This document shows, one piece after another, positions 1 to 8,422 of a DNA stretch of 35,877 nt (positions are counted from its first letter, which is position 1; every line of letters begins with the position of its first letter). The notes below the pieces were generated by a model. The model did no database searches, was not told the origin of the DNA, and saw nothing but the letters and a program-made list of their open reading frames with translations. The stretch is taken from NCBI GenBank assembly GCA_902575715.1, contig CACGSI010000008.1, positions 1 to 35,877 on the forward strand, read 5' to 3'. This stretch comes from an uncultured SAR324 cluster bacterium (GTDB taxonomy: Bacteria; SAR324; NAC60-12). The position numbers and the translations under genes are program-made.

Positions 1-40
1 AGTAATGACAATTATGTAATTATAAAAATTTCGGAGGAAA

Positions 41-1072
41 ATGTTAGTAGATTCATTAAAAAAGCTAATTAAAATAAGTCTATCTCTTATTTTAATCACT
101 TCCATGGCTAATGTTGCATTATCATTTGAGTGTAAAGTAAAAAAAAGTAGCATGTCTAAGCCTTCAGGATTCCCCAGTAGAGCTTTAACAATGATAGTAC
201 CATATGGACCAGCAGGCGGTTCTGGTCAGATAGCAGCAGCTATGGCTGAAGCAGTAACAAGTCTTACAGATGTAAGTATAAACCGAGATCATAAGCCAGG
301 AGGATCTGGAACAGTTGGTATGACTGCTTATATGTCGGCACCATCTGATGGATACACTGTCTTGGAGCATATTGATGATGCATCCTCTGCACATGCATTA
401 GATTCGAGTAGGCCTAACCCTGCAGAAGATCTTATCCCACTAGTTATTTCACAAGTAACCTTCTCACAAATTTATATTCGTACAAATGAAACTAGATATA
501 GTGACTGGCCTTCATTCGTAAAGTGGGTAAAAGCTCAGAAAGGAAAGTCAACTATAGCAAATGTTTCAAAAGAAGGCTCCATGGAACGCGTTACAATGAA
601 ATTTATAACTGAAGCTTCAGGAATAAAAATTCAACAGATTTCATTTGACAAGGGAGCTCCAAGATATGGTGCACTTTTAGGTGGTCAAGTTGATGCTCTT
701 TTTGAACAACCTGGTGATGTTAGAAAATTTCTTGACGCAAAAAAATTCAAACCAATTCTTACAATTTTTAACGAAAGACCAGAAGTATTTGGGAGTGTCC
801 CAACTCATAAAGAAATGGGAATGAATTTTGAGCCACTTCTTCGTTTTCGAGGTTTTTATGTTAATGCTAATGCCCCTTCTGACAGGGTAAAATGGTTACA
901 ATGGGCCTTTCAAAGAGCATATTGTCAAGATAGTTATCAAAAATTCAATGAGTCAAAGTTTATGACTGTAATTGATAGTTACAGAGACACTGAAGGTGCG
1001 AGGAAATTAATAAGGTCCTCAATTAATCAATACAGAAATGTTTATAAAGAAATGGGACTTGATGTAAAATAA
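41..1072 (+). CDS. tctC: TTT transporter periplasmic solute receptor (TctC/Bug family)
   Basis: This is the extracytoplasmic solute-binding receptor of a tripartite tricarboxylate transporter; it captures a carboxylate in the periplasm and delivers it to TctAB. The first ~28 residues form a Sec signal peptide: Lys-rich start, a hydrophobic core around residues 11-27, and an Ala-Leu-Ser cleavage region. The mature part has the receptor signatures IVPYGPAGGSGQIA and KPGGSGTVG, which in this family line the ligand pocket. The 343-residue length is normal. The start is fixed by a strong GGAGG a few bases upstream. The Cys at residue 31 is not in a lipobox, so I read it as a soluble receptor, not a lipoprotein. 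It is followed by a hairpin and then tctB. The ligand cannot be read from the sequence; TTT receptors bind many carboxylates. Confidence 0.9.
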   Translation: MLVDSLKKLIKISLSLILITSMANVALSFECKVKKSSMSKPSGFPSRALTMIVPYGPAGGSGQIAAAMAEAVTSLTDVSINRDHKPGGSGTVGMTAYMSAPSDGYTVLEHIDDASSAHALDSSRPNPAEDLIPLVISQVTFSQIYIRTNETRYSDWPSFVKWVKAQKGKSTIANVSKEGSMERVTMKFITEASGIKIQQISFDKGAPRYGALLGGQVDALFEQPGDVRKFLDAKKFKPILTIFNERPEVFGSVPTHKEMGMNFEPLLRFRGFYVNANAPSDRVKWLQWAFQRAYCQDSYQKFNESKFMTVIDSYRDTEGARKLIRSSINQYRNVYKEMGLDVK

Positions 1073-1114
1073 CTCATCTCCTTAAAAAAATTACTTCTTA
1101 AAACCATCTCCAAA

Positions 1115-1140
1115 AGTGTCTAGCTTAATAGCTAGACACT
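1115..1140 (+). promoter_or_regulatory. Perfect 11-bp hairpin between tctC and tctB
   Basis: The arm AGTGTCTAGCT at 1115-1125 and its exact complement at 1130-1140 enclose a TAAT loop. No T-run follows, so it is not a classical Rho-independent terminator. It lies between the receptor gene and the membrane subunit genes. The likely role is to protect the 3' end of a processed tctC mRNA, giving more receptor than permease, as described for other binding-protein transport operons; that role is inference. Confidence 0.7.
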
Positions 1141-1166
1141 ACTTCTGAGTTTATATTTGAGAGTTT

Positions 1167-1730
1167 ATGTCTAAGTTAAAGAGGAGGCATATTGTTGAAA
1201 GTATAATTTGGCTTTCTATAGTGCTAGTATTTTATTTTTTTTCTTTTGAATTTGATCAAGAAATTGAAATATATAGGTATGGAGCTACCGGTTGGCCAAG
1301 ATCTATATTGATATTACTTTTTTTGGTATCTCTTGGTAATTTACTTCATACTTTCAAAAAAGGCTCAGAAGCTCAAGTCGGTAGAGTTGGGATTTCTGAT
1401 GATTTAGAAGAAATAACTTATGATGATTTTAGTTCTGTAAAAAAATTGATAGCTATATTATTACTGCCTTTGATTTTTGCTTTGTCATTAAAACCTGTTG
1501 GATTTTATTCAGCTACTCCTTTTTTCATTTCAGGCATAATCTATTTGTTGGGTGAAAGAAGATTGAAATGGATTATTTTTACAACAACATTAATTTATTT
1601 TCTTCTAATATTATTATTTATGGTAATCCTTAATGCTCCACTTCCCCAGGGGAATGTTTCTCCTTTTTATGATTTTAGTGCATTAATGTTAACCATAAAT
1701 ACAAATATTCACCAATTTATGAATTTTTAA
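1167..1730 (+). CDS. tctB: TTT transporter small membrane subunit TctB
   Basis: Small integral membrane subunit of the tripartite tricarboxylate transporter; with TctA it forms the permease in the inner membrane. The 187 residues show hydrophobic segments at about 9-27, 45-61, 93-108, 111-128 and 134-156, separated by an acidic loop at about 66-92. The C-terminal LNAPLPQG region after the last helix resembles the short conserved tail of this family. Sequence similarity within TctB is low, so the assignment rests mainly on topology and on its place between tctC and tctA. tctA starts 9 bases after its stop, so the two are probably co-translated. No clear Shine-Dalgarno is visible before this ATG. 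Confidence 0.8.
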   Translation: MSKLKRRHIVESIIWLSIVLVFYFFSFEFDQEIEIYRYGATGWPRSILILLFLVSLGNLLHTFKKGSEAQVGRVGISDDLEEITYDDFSSVKKLIAILLLPLIFALSLKPVGFYSATPFFISGIIYLLGERRLKWIIFTTTLIYFLLILLFMVILNAPLPQGNVSPFYDFSALMLTINTNIHQFMNF

Positions 1731-1739
1731 TTTACAAAA

Positions 1740-3227
1740 ATGATTGATAATTTTATTTTAGGAAGTTCATCACTTTTTGGTGACCCTGTAACAATTGCAA
1801 TATTCATTTTTGGGGTTTTAGGTGGGATGCTTTTTGGAGCAATCCCGGGAGTGAGTATGTTAACTTTAGCCGCAATTCTTTTACCTTTTACAGCTAATCT
1901 TAATCCGTCGCAAGGAGTAATGTTATTTGCAGTTATTTATTGTACAGGCACATATGGAGGAGCCATAACTGCGATTTTGTTTAATATCCCCGGTGCACCT
2001 GAAAACGCTCCAACAGCTTTTGACGGTTACCCAATGACAAAAAAGGGGCAATCTGGTAAGGCAGTTGGAGCTGCTGTTCTGTGTTCAGCTATTGGGGGAT
2101 TATCATCTGCCATAGTGATGATGGCAGCTACTGAACCGCTAGCGAATTGGGCTATTTCCAATATTGGGCCTCCAGAAATATTTGCTTTAGTATTTTTTGG
2201 CTTGGCGGTGGCTTCTTCAGTAGGTGGTAGGACTATTTGGAAAGGATGGATGTCTGTTTTATTTGGATTAATTGTTGCTACTATAGGGCAGGATCCAGTT
2301 GGGGGAATTAATCGTTACAATTTTGGATTTTCTGATTTAGCCGCAGGCATTGCATTTGTGCCAGCGATATTGGGTTTTTTCGCGGTTTCAGAAATCTTTG
2401 TACAAGCAGAAAAAAAGGCAATTGGTAAATATGAAGCACCTAAAATGAGTGTTAAATTCCCAACATTTCTTGAATTATGGAAGCAAAAAATTGCAGTAGT
2501 TCGATCAATATTCGTAGGGTTCTTTTGTGGAATATTACCTGGTATAGGTGCAACATTAGCTGCATTTATGGGGTATGGTGAAGCAGTTAGGTGGTCAAAA
2601 AATAAAGAGTCTTTTGGAAAAGGTAATATTGAAGGTGTAATTTCATCAGAAACATCAAATAATGCGGCTACTGGTGCTGCAATGATACCTTTGTTAGCAT
2701 TAGGTCTTCCTGGAGGTGCTTTAACCGCAATGATGGTAGCTGTTTTTCAAATGCATGATTTAGAACCAGGACCAATGGTTTTTTATAACTCACCAGAACT
2801 TATATGGGTAGTTTTTTCTGCAATGTTTTATGCTAATTTGTCAATACTCTTTATCGGTTTAATTGAAACAAAAACTATATTATACCTTCTTAAAATACCT
2901 TTTCAATTTTTGGCTCCAATGATTTTGTTATTAGCAAGCATAGGATCTTATATTGGAAGAGGACTTGTTCTAGATGTAATGGTCATGTTTATTGCTGGTA
3001 TTATTGGCTTCCTTCTTAGAAGATCTGGTTACTCAATTCCTGGAATAGTTTTGGGCATTATTCTGGGTAAAATTGGCGAGCAGAATTTCGCTCAGGGAAT
3101 GCAGATGGTTCACTATGATATAATTGAATATTTATCCAGACCAATTTGTCTTCTTCTTATTTTAGCAGGATTGTTAACTTTGTTTATTGGAGTATACAGA
3201 GCCCTTTCTTATTCAATTAGGTCATGA
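1740..3227 (+). CDS. tctA: TTT transporter large permease subunit TctA
   Basis: Large permease subunit of the TTT carrier, which moves the carboxylate across the inner membrane, probably with cation symport. The 495 residues contain about a dozen hydrophobic segments. The two internal repeats typical of TctA are visible: GAIPGVSMLTLAA at about 33-45 and GILPGIGATLAAF at about 264-276, together with NIPGAPENAPTAFDGYPM at about 82-99 and LGLPGG at about 321-326. Length is typical (about 500). It follows tctB closely and an MFS gene starts 15 bases after its stop. Very confident for family; the substrate is unknown. Confidence 0.95.
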   Translation: MIDNFILGSSSLFGDPVTIAIFIFGVLGGMLFGAIPGVSMLTLAAILLPFTANLNPSQGVMLFAVIYCTGTYGGAITAILFNIPGAPENAPTAFDGYPMTKKGQSGKAVGAAVLCSAIGGLSSAIVMMAATEPLANWAISNIGPPEIFALVFFGLAVASSVGGRTIWKGWMSVLFGLIVATIGQDPVGGINRYNFGFSDLAAGIAFVPAILGFFAVSEIFVQAEKKAIGKYEAPKMSVKFPTFLELWKQKIAVVRSIFVGFFCGILPGIGATLAAFMGYGEAVRWSKNKESFGKGNIEGVISSETSNNAATGAAMIPLLALGLPGGALTAMMVAVFQMHDLEPGPMVFYNSPELIWVVFSAMFYANLSILFIGLIETKTILYLLKIPFQFLAPMILLLASIGSYIGRGLVLDVMVMFIAGIIGFLLRRSGYSIPGIVLGIILGKIGEQNFAQGMQMVHYDIIEYLSRPICLLLILAGLLTLFIGVYRALSYSIRS

Positions 3228-3242
3228 TTTTTTTTAAAAAAC

Positions 3243-4472
3243 ATGACTTCAAAAACAAAACTTAATAATAAATCTTCAATTTCTTTAATCTCTTGGATGT
3301 GTATTGCCGAAGTCTTAAATATGCAAGGGGTATTCACATTCGCATCGATGTTACCATTTTTTTTTGACCATTGGAATCTGAATAGTGTAGATGCAGGTTG
3401 GATAAGTGGAATATATTATGGTGCTTATATGTTATCAGTATTTATTATGTTAAGTCTTACAGATAGAATTGATGCAAAAAAAATTTATATACTGGGTTCT
3501 TTTATGACAATTTTGGGTTGCCTAGGTTTTGCCTTATTTGCAGAGGGATTTTGGACAGCAATATTGTTCAGGGTTATCGGGGGGATAGGTCTTGCCGGTA
3601 CATATATGCCAGGTCTTAAAGCTTTGAGCGACAGGCTTTCTGGAACCTCTAGAATTCGGGCAACATCATTTTATACTTCGTCATTTGGAATAGGAAGCGC
3701 ACTTTCTTTTTTGTTTGGGGGTTATTTTTTGGAACTTTTCTCATGGGAAATTCCTTTTTGGATAGCGGGATTTTGCTCGATTCTTTCATTAATCATAGTA
3801 CTTAATGTATTAGAAGATTTACCAAATAATTTTGAGAAACCTTCTCTTTTAAGTTCGTTTGATTTTAGAAAAGTTTTTAAAAATTCTAAAATTTTAGGAT
3901 GGATTGCATGTTATTCAACTCACAATTATGAACTTTTTGCATTTAGGTCTTGGATAGTAGCATATTTAGTTTTTGCTCTACCTATTTCGTCGGAAGTTTT
4001 TTATATTCAACCTTCAATAATAGTTTTTATAGGTACAATTTTGGGAATGCCTTCTAGTGTTATTGGTAATGAATTATCAATGAGATTTGGTAGAAAGAGA
4101 ATAATTTTTTCTATAATGTTAATTTCTATGATTCTGGCTTTTATAGTTGGTATTAGCAGTAATTTGTGGGCTCCTATCCTTATTATTTTAATATTAATAT
4201 ATGGATGTTTTGTGACAGGGGAGTCTGCTTCAATAACAACTGGATTAATCGAAAGTTCTGATAAAAAAAATCGTGGAGTTACAATGGCTGTATATTCCAG
4301 CATTGGATTCATAGGTTCTTTTCTAGGTCCGATTGGTTTTGGGATTGTACTTGATTCATTTGGAGGACATAATGTTACAAAGGCCTGGTTTTGGGCATTT
4401 TCATCCACAGGAATTATTTTAATTTTGGGCCCTTTATTTTTTTTATTGCTAGGATTAAAAAAAGTATCTTAA
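3243..4472 (+). CDS. MFS transporter
   Basis: A 409-residue major facilitator superfamily permease with about 12 hydrophobic segments. The loop after the second segment carries the MFS-A-like pattern SLTDRIDAKKI, and a similar basic motif (MRFGRKRI) appears in the second half, consistent with two six-helix bundles. GGIGLAGTYMPGLKALSDR at about 114-132 is a typical segment 4-5 region. It follows tctA closely, so it probably shares a transcript. It may import or export a compound related to the TTT substrate, but sequence alone does not name a substrate and efflux is equally possible. Confidence 0.8.
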   Translation: MTSKTKLNNKSSISLISWMCIAEVLNMQGVFTFASMLPFFFDHWNLNSVDAGWISGIYYGAYMLSVFIMLSLTDRIDAKKIYILGSFMTILGCLGFALFAEGFWTAILFRVIGGIGLAGTYMPGLKALSDRLSGTSRIRATSFYTSSFGIGSALSFLFGGYFLELFSWEIPFWIAGFCSILSLIIVLNVLEDLPNNFEKPSLLSSFDFRKVFKNSKILGWIACYSTHNYELFAFRSWIVAYLVFALPISSEVFYIQPSIIVFIGTILGMPSSVIGNELSMRFGRKRIIFSIMLISMILAFIVGISSNLWAPILIILILIYGCFVTGESASITTGLIESSDKKNRGVTMAVYSSIGFIGSFLGPIGFGIVLDSFGGHNVTKAWFWAFSSTGIILILGPLFFLLLGLKKVS

Positions 4473-4534
4473 ATTTTTATTAATAGATTTAATTATGTGT
4501 AAACAATATTAACACTGATATTCAATTAAATTTT

Positions 4535-5503
4535 ATGTCACATTCGATTATTTTGCATAAACACGGTGGTCCAGAGGTTATGATGTGGGAAAGAATTAAA
4601 TTAAAAAATCCTGGTCGAGGGGAAGTAATGATTAAGCAAAGTAGAGTCGGATTGAATTACATAGATGTTTATCATAGGACGGGAGAATATCCTCTTGATC
4701 TTCCTACTAGCTTAGGTATGGAAGGAGTTGGCAAAGTTAGTGACCTTGGAGAGGGCGTAAAAAATGTTAAAGTGGGAGATAGAGTGGGATACGTTATGGG
4801 AAAGCCGGGCGCCTATACCGAAAATCGATTATATCCAGCTGAAAGATTAATTAAACTCCCAAACAACGTTTCTGACGATACGGCAGCAGCAGTTCTTTTA
4901 AAAGGATTAACAGTATCCTATCTAATAAATAAAACATTTCCGGTTATGAAGGGTCAAAAAGTGCTTTTTCATGCAGCAGCAGGTGGCGTAGGTTTACTAG
5001 CCTGTCAATGGTTAAATAGAATAGGAGCAGAAGTAATAGGTACAGTTAGTAATGAAGAAAAAGCTGAAATTGCTCGCAAAAATGGCTGTATGTATCCCAT
5101 AAATTATTCTGATGGAGAATTTGTTAGTAAAGTATTAGATATTACAAATGGAAAAGGAGTGCCTGTTGTTTTTGATGGAGTAGGATTGAAAACGTTTGAT
5201 GGATCATTAAAGTGCCTTTCACCATTTGGAATGCTGGTTTCATTCGGTGCTTCTTCTGGTCCGCCACCTAGATTGTATTTAGGGACTTTAGCAAAAAAAT
5301 CACTTTTTATAACTAAGCCTAGTTTAGGGCCACATACAGAAACAGCTAAGCTAATAAAGGAAATCAGTGAACCACTTTTTAAAATATTAAAAGAAGGAAT
5401 ATCTGTAGAAATTCAACAAAGGTATCCACTTAAAGACGCTGCAAAAGCTCACTATTATTTGCAAAATAGAAAAACTACTGGATCGACAATTTTTGAAATT
5501 TAA
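4535..5503 (+). CDS. Zinc-free quinone oxidoreductase (MDR/QOR family)
   Basis: A medium-chain dehydrogenase/reductase of the zinc-free NADPH:quinone oxidoreductase type, expected to reduce quinones or enones in the cytoplasm. The 322 residues have the N-terminal GroES-like domain (GLNYIDVYHRTGEYP at about 39-53 and LGMEGVG at about 60-66) and then the Rossmann NADP-binding motif HAAAGGVGLLACQW at about 146-159. The catalytic zinc ligands of alcohol dehydrogenases are absent, as expected for QOR. It sits between the MFS gene and sucD on the same strand. The 62-base gap upstream has no recognisable Shine-Dalgarno. Physiological substrate unknown. Confidence 0.85.
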   Translation: MSHSIILHKHGGPEVMMWERIKLKNPGRGEVMIKQSRVGLNYIDVYHRTGEYPLDLPTSLGMEGVGKVSDLGEGVKNVKVGDRVGYVMGKPGAYTENRLYPAERLIKLPNNVSDDTAAAVLLKGLTVSYLINKTFPVMKGQKVLFHAAAGGVGLLACQWLNRIGAEVIGTVSNEEKAEIARKNGCMYPINYSDGEFVSKVLDITNGKGVPVVFDGVGLKTFDGSLKCLSPFGMLVSFGASSGPPPRLYLGTLAKKSLFITKPSLGPHTETAKLIKEISEPLFKILKEGISVEIQQRYPLKDAAKAHYYLQNRKTTGSTIFEI

Positions 5504-5636
5504 GAATAATTTAAAATAAATTATAATTTTTGATTTCTTAGTCTATAGATTAAATATTTTGTTTTGATTTATTTTAATCAGATATAGAATAGTCTATAAT
5601 TTATTTAATTACGAAAATTTATAATTTGAAAAAAAT

Positions 5637-6512
5637 ATGTCTGTACTTGTAAATAAAAAAACTAAACTTTTGATACAAGGAATCACTGGTTCCCAGGGGA
5701 AACTCCATGCTTTAGGTTGTAGAGAGTATGGAACAAATGTAGTAGCTGGGGTTACTCCAGGAAAAGGTGGAAATGTTTTAGATGGCATACCAATATTTAA
5801 CACAGTAAGTGAGGCTGTAAAGAGCACTGGTGCAAATGCTACTATGATATTAGTCCCTCCCCCTTTTGCTGCAGATTCAATTATGGAAGCCGCAGATTCT
5901 TGTATAGACCTAATTGTTGCAATTACCGAAGGAATTCCAGTTTTGGATATGATTAAAGCCGTAGATTTTTGTAGTAAAAAAGGTTCCAGGCTCATAGGTC
6001 CAAATTGTCCAGGTATTATTACACCGGGAGAATGTAAAATCGGAATAATGCCAGGCTCAATTCACAAAAAAGGGACTGTTGGAATTGTTTCTCGCTCTGG
6101 TACTTTAACATACGAGGCTGTTGCACAAATTACACGAGTAGGTTTGGGGCAGTCAACCTGTATTGGTATTGGTGGAGATCCAGTGAATGGTACAAATTTT
6201 ATTGACTGTCTAAAATTATTTCAAAATGATGAAAATACAGAAGCAATTGTTATGATTGGAGAAATTGGTGGTGACGCAGAAGAGAAAGCTGCAATTTATG
6301 CAAAAAAAAATGTTTCCAAGCCAGTTTTAAGTTTTATTGCTGGGCAAACAGCTCCTCCAGGAAGAAGGATGGGGCATGCAGGTGCAATAATTGCCGATGG
6401 AGAAGGAACTGCTACAGAAAAGATAAAAATTCTAGAAGATTCTGGTATATATGTTTTGAAAAGCCTTGACCAGATTGGAGAGAGAATGCTCAAAATTATT
6501 AGTAAAAGTTAA
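5637..6512 (+). CDS. sucD: Succinate-CoA ligase (ADP/GDP-forming) alpha subunit
   Basis: Alpha subunit of succinyl-CoA synthetase, which binds CoA and carries the phosphohistidine in the interconversion of succinyl-CoA and succinate plus NTP. Visible motifs are QGITGSQG at about 14-21 (CoA-binding Rossmann fold), [17 protein letters not shown] at about 121-137, [11 protein letters not shown] at about 152-162, GIGGDPVNG and the active-site GHAGAI with His247. The 291-residue length matches SucD (about 290). These motifs resemble canonical SucD more than malate-CoA ligase MtkB. Oddly, no beta subunit (sucC) lies on either side: upstream is a quinone oxidoreductase and downstream a terminator-like hairpin. 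It may pair with a distant sucC or with an unseen partner acting on another acid. Confidence 0.9.
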   Translation: MSVLVNKKTKLLIQGITGSQGKLHALGCREYGTNVVAGVTPGKGGNVLDGIPIFNTVSEAVKSTGANATMILVPPPFAADSIMEAADSCIDLIVAITEGIPVLDMIKAVDFCSKKGSRLIGPNCPGIITPGECKIGIMPGSIHKKGTVGIVSRSGTLTYEAVAQITRVGLGQSTCIGIGGDPVNGTNFIDCLKLFQNDENTEAIVMIGEIGGDAEEKAAIYAKKNVSKPVLSFIAGQTAPPGRRMGHAGAIIADGEGTATEKIKILEDSGIYVLKSLDQIGERMLKIISKS

Positions 6513-6551
6513 TTTTCTCCATTAATAGAAAAGGAGTTAATCATTATCTAC

Positions 6552-6578
6552 GTTAATTTTTAAAAAAATTAACTTTTT
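6552..6578 (+). terminator. A+T-rich terminator-like hairpin after sucD
   Basis: GTTAATTTTT at 6552-6561 pairs with AAAAATTAAC at 6564-6573 and is followed by five T. It closes the + strand gene series, 40 bases past the sucD stop, and faces the convergent gene whose stop is at 6603. The stem is nearly all A-T, so strength is uncertain. The mirror A-tract means it could also work for the opposite strand. Confidence 0.55.
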
Positions 6579-6602
6579 AAAGAACCTCGTTTGTAATCTT
6601 GT

Positions 6603-7109
6603 TTAAACTGTTTGATTAAGATATGACTTTCTTAATGAAGAGTTGTCAGGAATCGCTTTAAAAATTGCTTGTTGAATTCGATTGTCAGTTTGTAAAGTTG
6701 ATATTATCTTTTCAATATTCTTATATTCGAAGTATTTACAGAATATTGATAGGTAAAGCTTATTGACACTAGTCTCTTTATTTAAATCACCCTTAGTTTC
6801 AACCTCAACAATCCTTTTGGCTATTTTGTTTACCAAGGATGGCATTTCTTCAAATTTTAATCGAAATAAATTAAATATTTCAGCAAATACCTCTATGAGC
6901 GATACTGAAAATTCTTCGCTAAGATCACTCGGTTCGATATCATAATATTTACTAACACGTTGCTTAATATGCTCCAACATTCTACCTTGCAACATATTTA
7001 TCATTAACTGCATTTTTTGACCATCATCCAAAATAGATCCTGTCTTATCTTTGGATATAGAATTCAAACAATCAGATATTACAACAGTATAAGGGCTTAT
7101 ATTTGCCAT
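6603..7109 (-). CDS. Unrecognised 168-residue helical protein
   Basis: I do not recognise this family. The 168 residues look all-helical and charged, with alternating Leu/Ile/Phe and Lys/Glu, for example LSEEFSVSLIEVFAEIFNLF in the middle and NIEKIISTLQTDNRIQQA near the end. There is no signal peptide, membrane span or obvious metal motif; it should be cytoplasmic. It is the last gene of the - strand group and converges on sucD across a terminator-like hairpin. A 236-bp spacer separates it from the upstream lipoprotein frame, so it may have its own promoter, but I could not identify one. The open frame is long relative to chance in such A+T-rich DNA, which supports a real gene. Confidence 0.6.
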   Translation of the reverse strand: MANISPYTVVISDCLNSISKDKTGSILDDGQKMQLMINMLQGRMLEHIKQRVSKYYDIEPSDLSEEFSVSLIEVFAEIFNLFRLKFEEMPSLVNKIAKRIVEVETKGDLNKETSVNKLYLSIFCKYFEYKNIEKIISTLQTDNRIQQAIFKAIPDNSSLRKSYLNQTV

Positions 7110-7345
7110 TCAAAAATAAAACTAGCTAAAAGATAAATTGAATTTTTAGCATTTTTTCCTAAAAAAATTTAAAAAATATTCTCAGTGAATATCATTTAAC
7201 ACTTTGAGTCTAAAAAGCCTTTAGAAATTTTGCAAGTATATTGGGAAAAAATTTCTATATTATTTTTTTTTTTAGATAGTGCAAACCGCACACCAATATA
7301 ATTTTTGTATTTCTCTTTGCGAAGCGCAATTAGAATGCGAGATAT

Positions 7346-7566
7346 TTATTTACATTCAATTACCATTGCGGGTTTATCCTCAATTTTAACTGATAATATT
7401 CGGTATTCACTGCGACAAATAAGATCGGACTTCCTGTAACAGTAGATCAAATTTGGTGCACATTCTACATAGTAATTACTATTTGTAACTTTTTTATAAT
7501 TATTGAATTCGGATTTATTACAACTAGATACTAAAATAGAAAAAAAAATAAAAAAAAACTCCTCAT
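7346..7566 (-). pseudogene. Small lipoprotein gene with a frame break in a poly-T tract
   Basis: On the - strand an ATG (7564-7566) lies two bases after the stop of the upstream exonuclease-fold gene. It is followed by nine T, one A and nine T, and in that frame stops after 11 codons. In the +1-shifted frame a 72-codon open frame runs to TAA at 7346-7348. Adding one T to the first tract would give a lipoprotein signal peptide beginning MRSFFFIFFSILVSSC, with lipobox LVSSC, then a short mature domain with four more Cys (in VECAP, IYCYR, ICRSE, IECK). Explanations are a phase-variable or slippage-corrected gene, a recent pseudogene, or a sequencing error in the homopolymer. The peptide family is unknown to me. 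Confidence 0.6.
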
Positions 7567-7568
7567 TT

Positions 7569-8417
7569 TTATAAATCTAATATCAAACGAATTGGTTGAT
7601 GGTCGGAAGCACTTGTTTCATTGTTTACAGAAAACTTTCTTACCTTGTTTTCTAAAATTTTACTTATAAAAAAATAATCTCTACAGTGAGGTCCCTGCTT
7701 CCACTGATTTTTATCATATACTCCGCATGTTGGATTACGATTTTTTTTTGGATACAATATATTCCAAGCATCTAAAATATTACTAATGTCGTTTGGCATT
7801 GACTCTGTCATAATTTTGTATGGAATGCTTTCCAAGGTAAAATTAAAATCTCCGCAAATGATCATTTTTTCGTGTCGATTAATTATTTCGAAAGGTGTTT
7901 TAGGTTTGTCTATTCCAGGGTTATGGTATTGTTCAGAAGCTTCTTTGTGTATTTCGCGAAGTCTATTAACTTGTGCTATTTGTTGTTTTTCCGAAAAAAA
8001 TTCAAGATGAGTATTCATTATACGAAATGAAGTAAGTCCGGTATTTATAAGCATTTCGGTTACCTGCCTGGGCATGAATCTAGCTTTAGGATCAGATGGA
8101 GATGGAAGCATATGATAAAGTACCTGGACTGGAGAATGAGCAGAAAGTATAAGGTTCCCAAATTGCTTCCTTTTTTTTTTACCTCCCAATCGGTCATATG
8201 ATTGACCAAAGAAATATTTGTAATTAGGGAGTAATAATCTCAATTCTTCCACCTGGTCATTGCCATTATCTATTTCAGGATCGTTCCTTGAAACTTCTTG
8301 CAGGCATAATACGTCTGGTAAACCTTCTTGATTAATTACATCTACAATTCTAGAGAGATTTATAATTCCATCTACTCCCTTACCATACTGAATATTCCAA
8401 CTTACAATTGAAAACAT
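7569..8417 (-). CDS. Endonuclease/exonuclease/phosphatase-family hydrolase
   Basis: A metal-dependent phosphodiesterase of the EEP fold (DNase I / exonuclease III / sphingomyelinase superfamily). Over 282 residues it shows the metal and catalytic motifs in order: WNIQYG with Asn8, LCLQEV with Glu41, MNTHLEF, ICGDFNF and the C-terminal SASDHQPI with the catalytic Asp-His. There is no signal peptide, so it is probably cytoplasmic. Whether it cuts DNA, phospholipid or a nucleotide is not decidable. It starts 5 bases after the mtaB stop, and the broken lipoprotein frame follows 2 bases after its own stop, so the three form a tight - strand unit. Confidence 0.85.
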   Translation of the reverse strand: MFSIVSWNIQYGKGVDGIINLSRIVDVINQEGLPDVLCLQEVSRNDPEIDNGNDQVEELRLLLPNYKYFFGQSYDRLGGKKKRKQFGNLILSAHSPVQVLYHMLPSPSDPKARFMPRQVTEMLINTGLTSFRIMNTHLEFFSEKQQIAQVNRLREIHKEASEQYHNPGIDKPKTPFEIINRHEKMIICGDFNFTLESIPYKIMTESMPNDISNILDAWNILYPKKNRNPTCGVYDKNQWKQGPHCRDYFFISKILENKVRKFSVNNETSASDHQPIRLILDL

Positions 8418-8422
8418 ATATT

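Noticed and set aside
4007..4408. 133-codon - strand open frame
   Set aside because: Antisense to the MFS gene, with low-complexity Ile/Pro-rich translation and no recognisable domain.
5637..6512. Malate-CoA ligase alpha subunit (MtkB)
   Set aside because: The [28 protein letters not shown] and GHAGAI stretches match canonical SucD closely; no mtkA or malyl-CoA lyase is nearby.
7279..7329. Two small G+C-containing hairpins (7279-7291 and 7317-7329) as a terminator for the - strand unit
   Set aside because: Stems are only 4-5 bp, and on the - strand they are followed by A-runs or mixed bases instead of a T-run.
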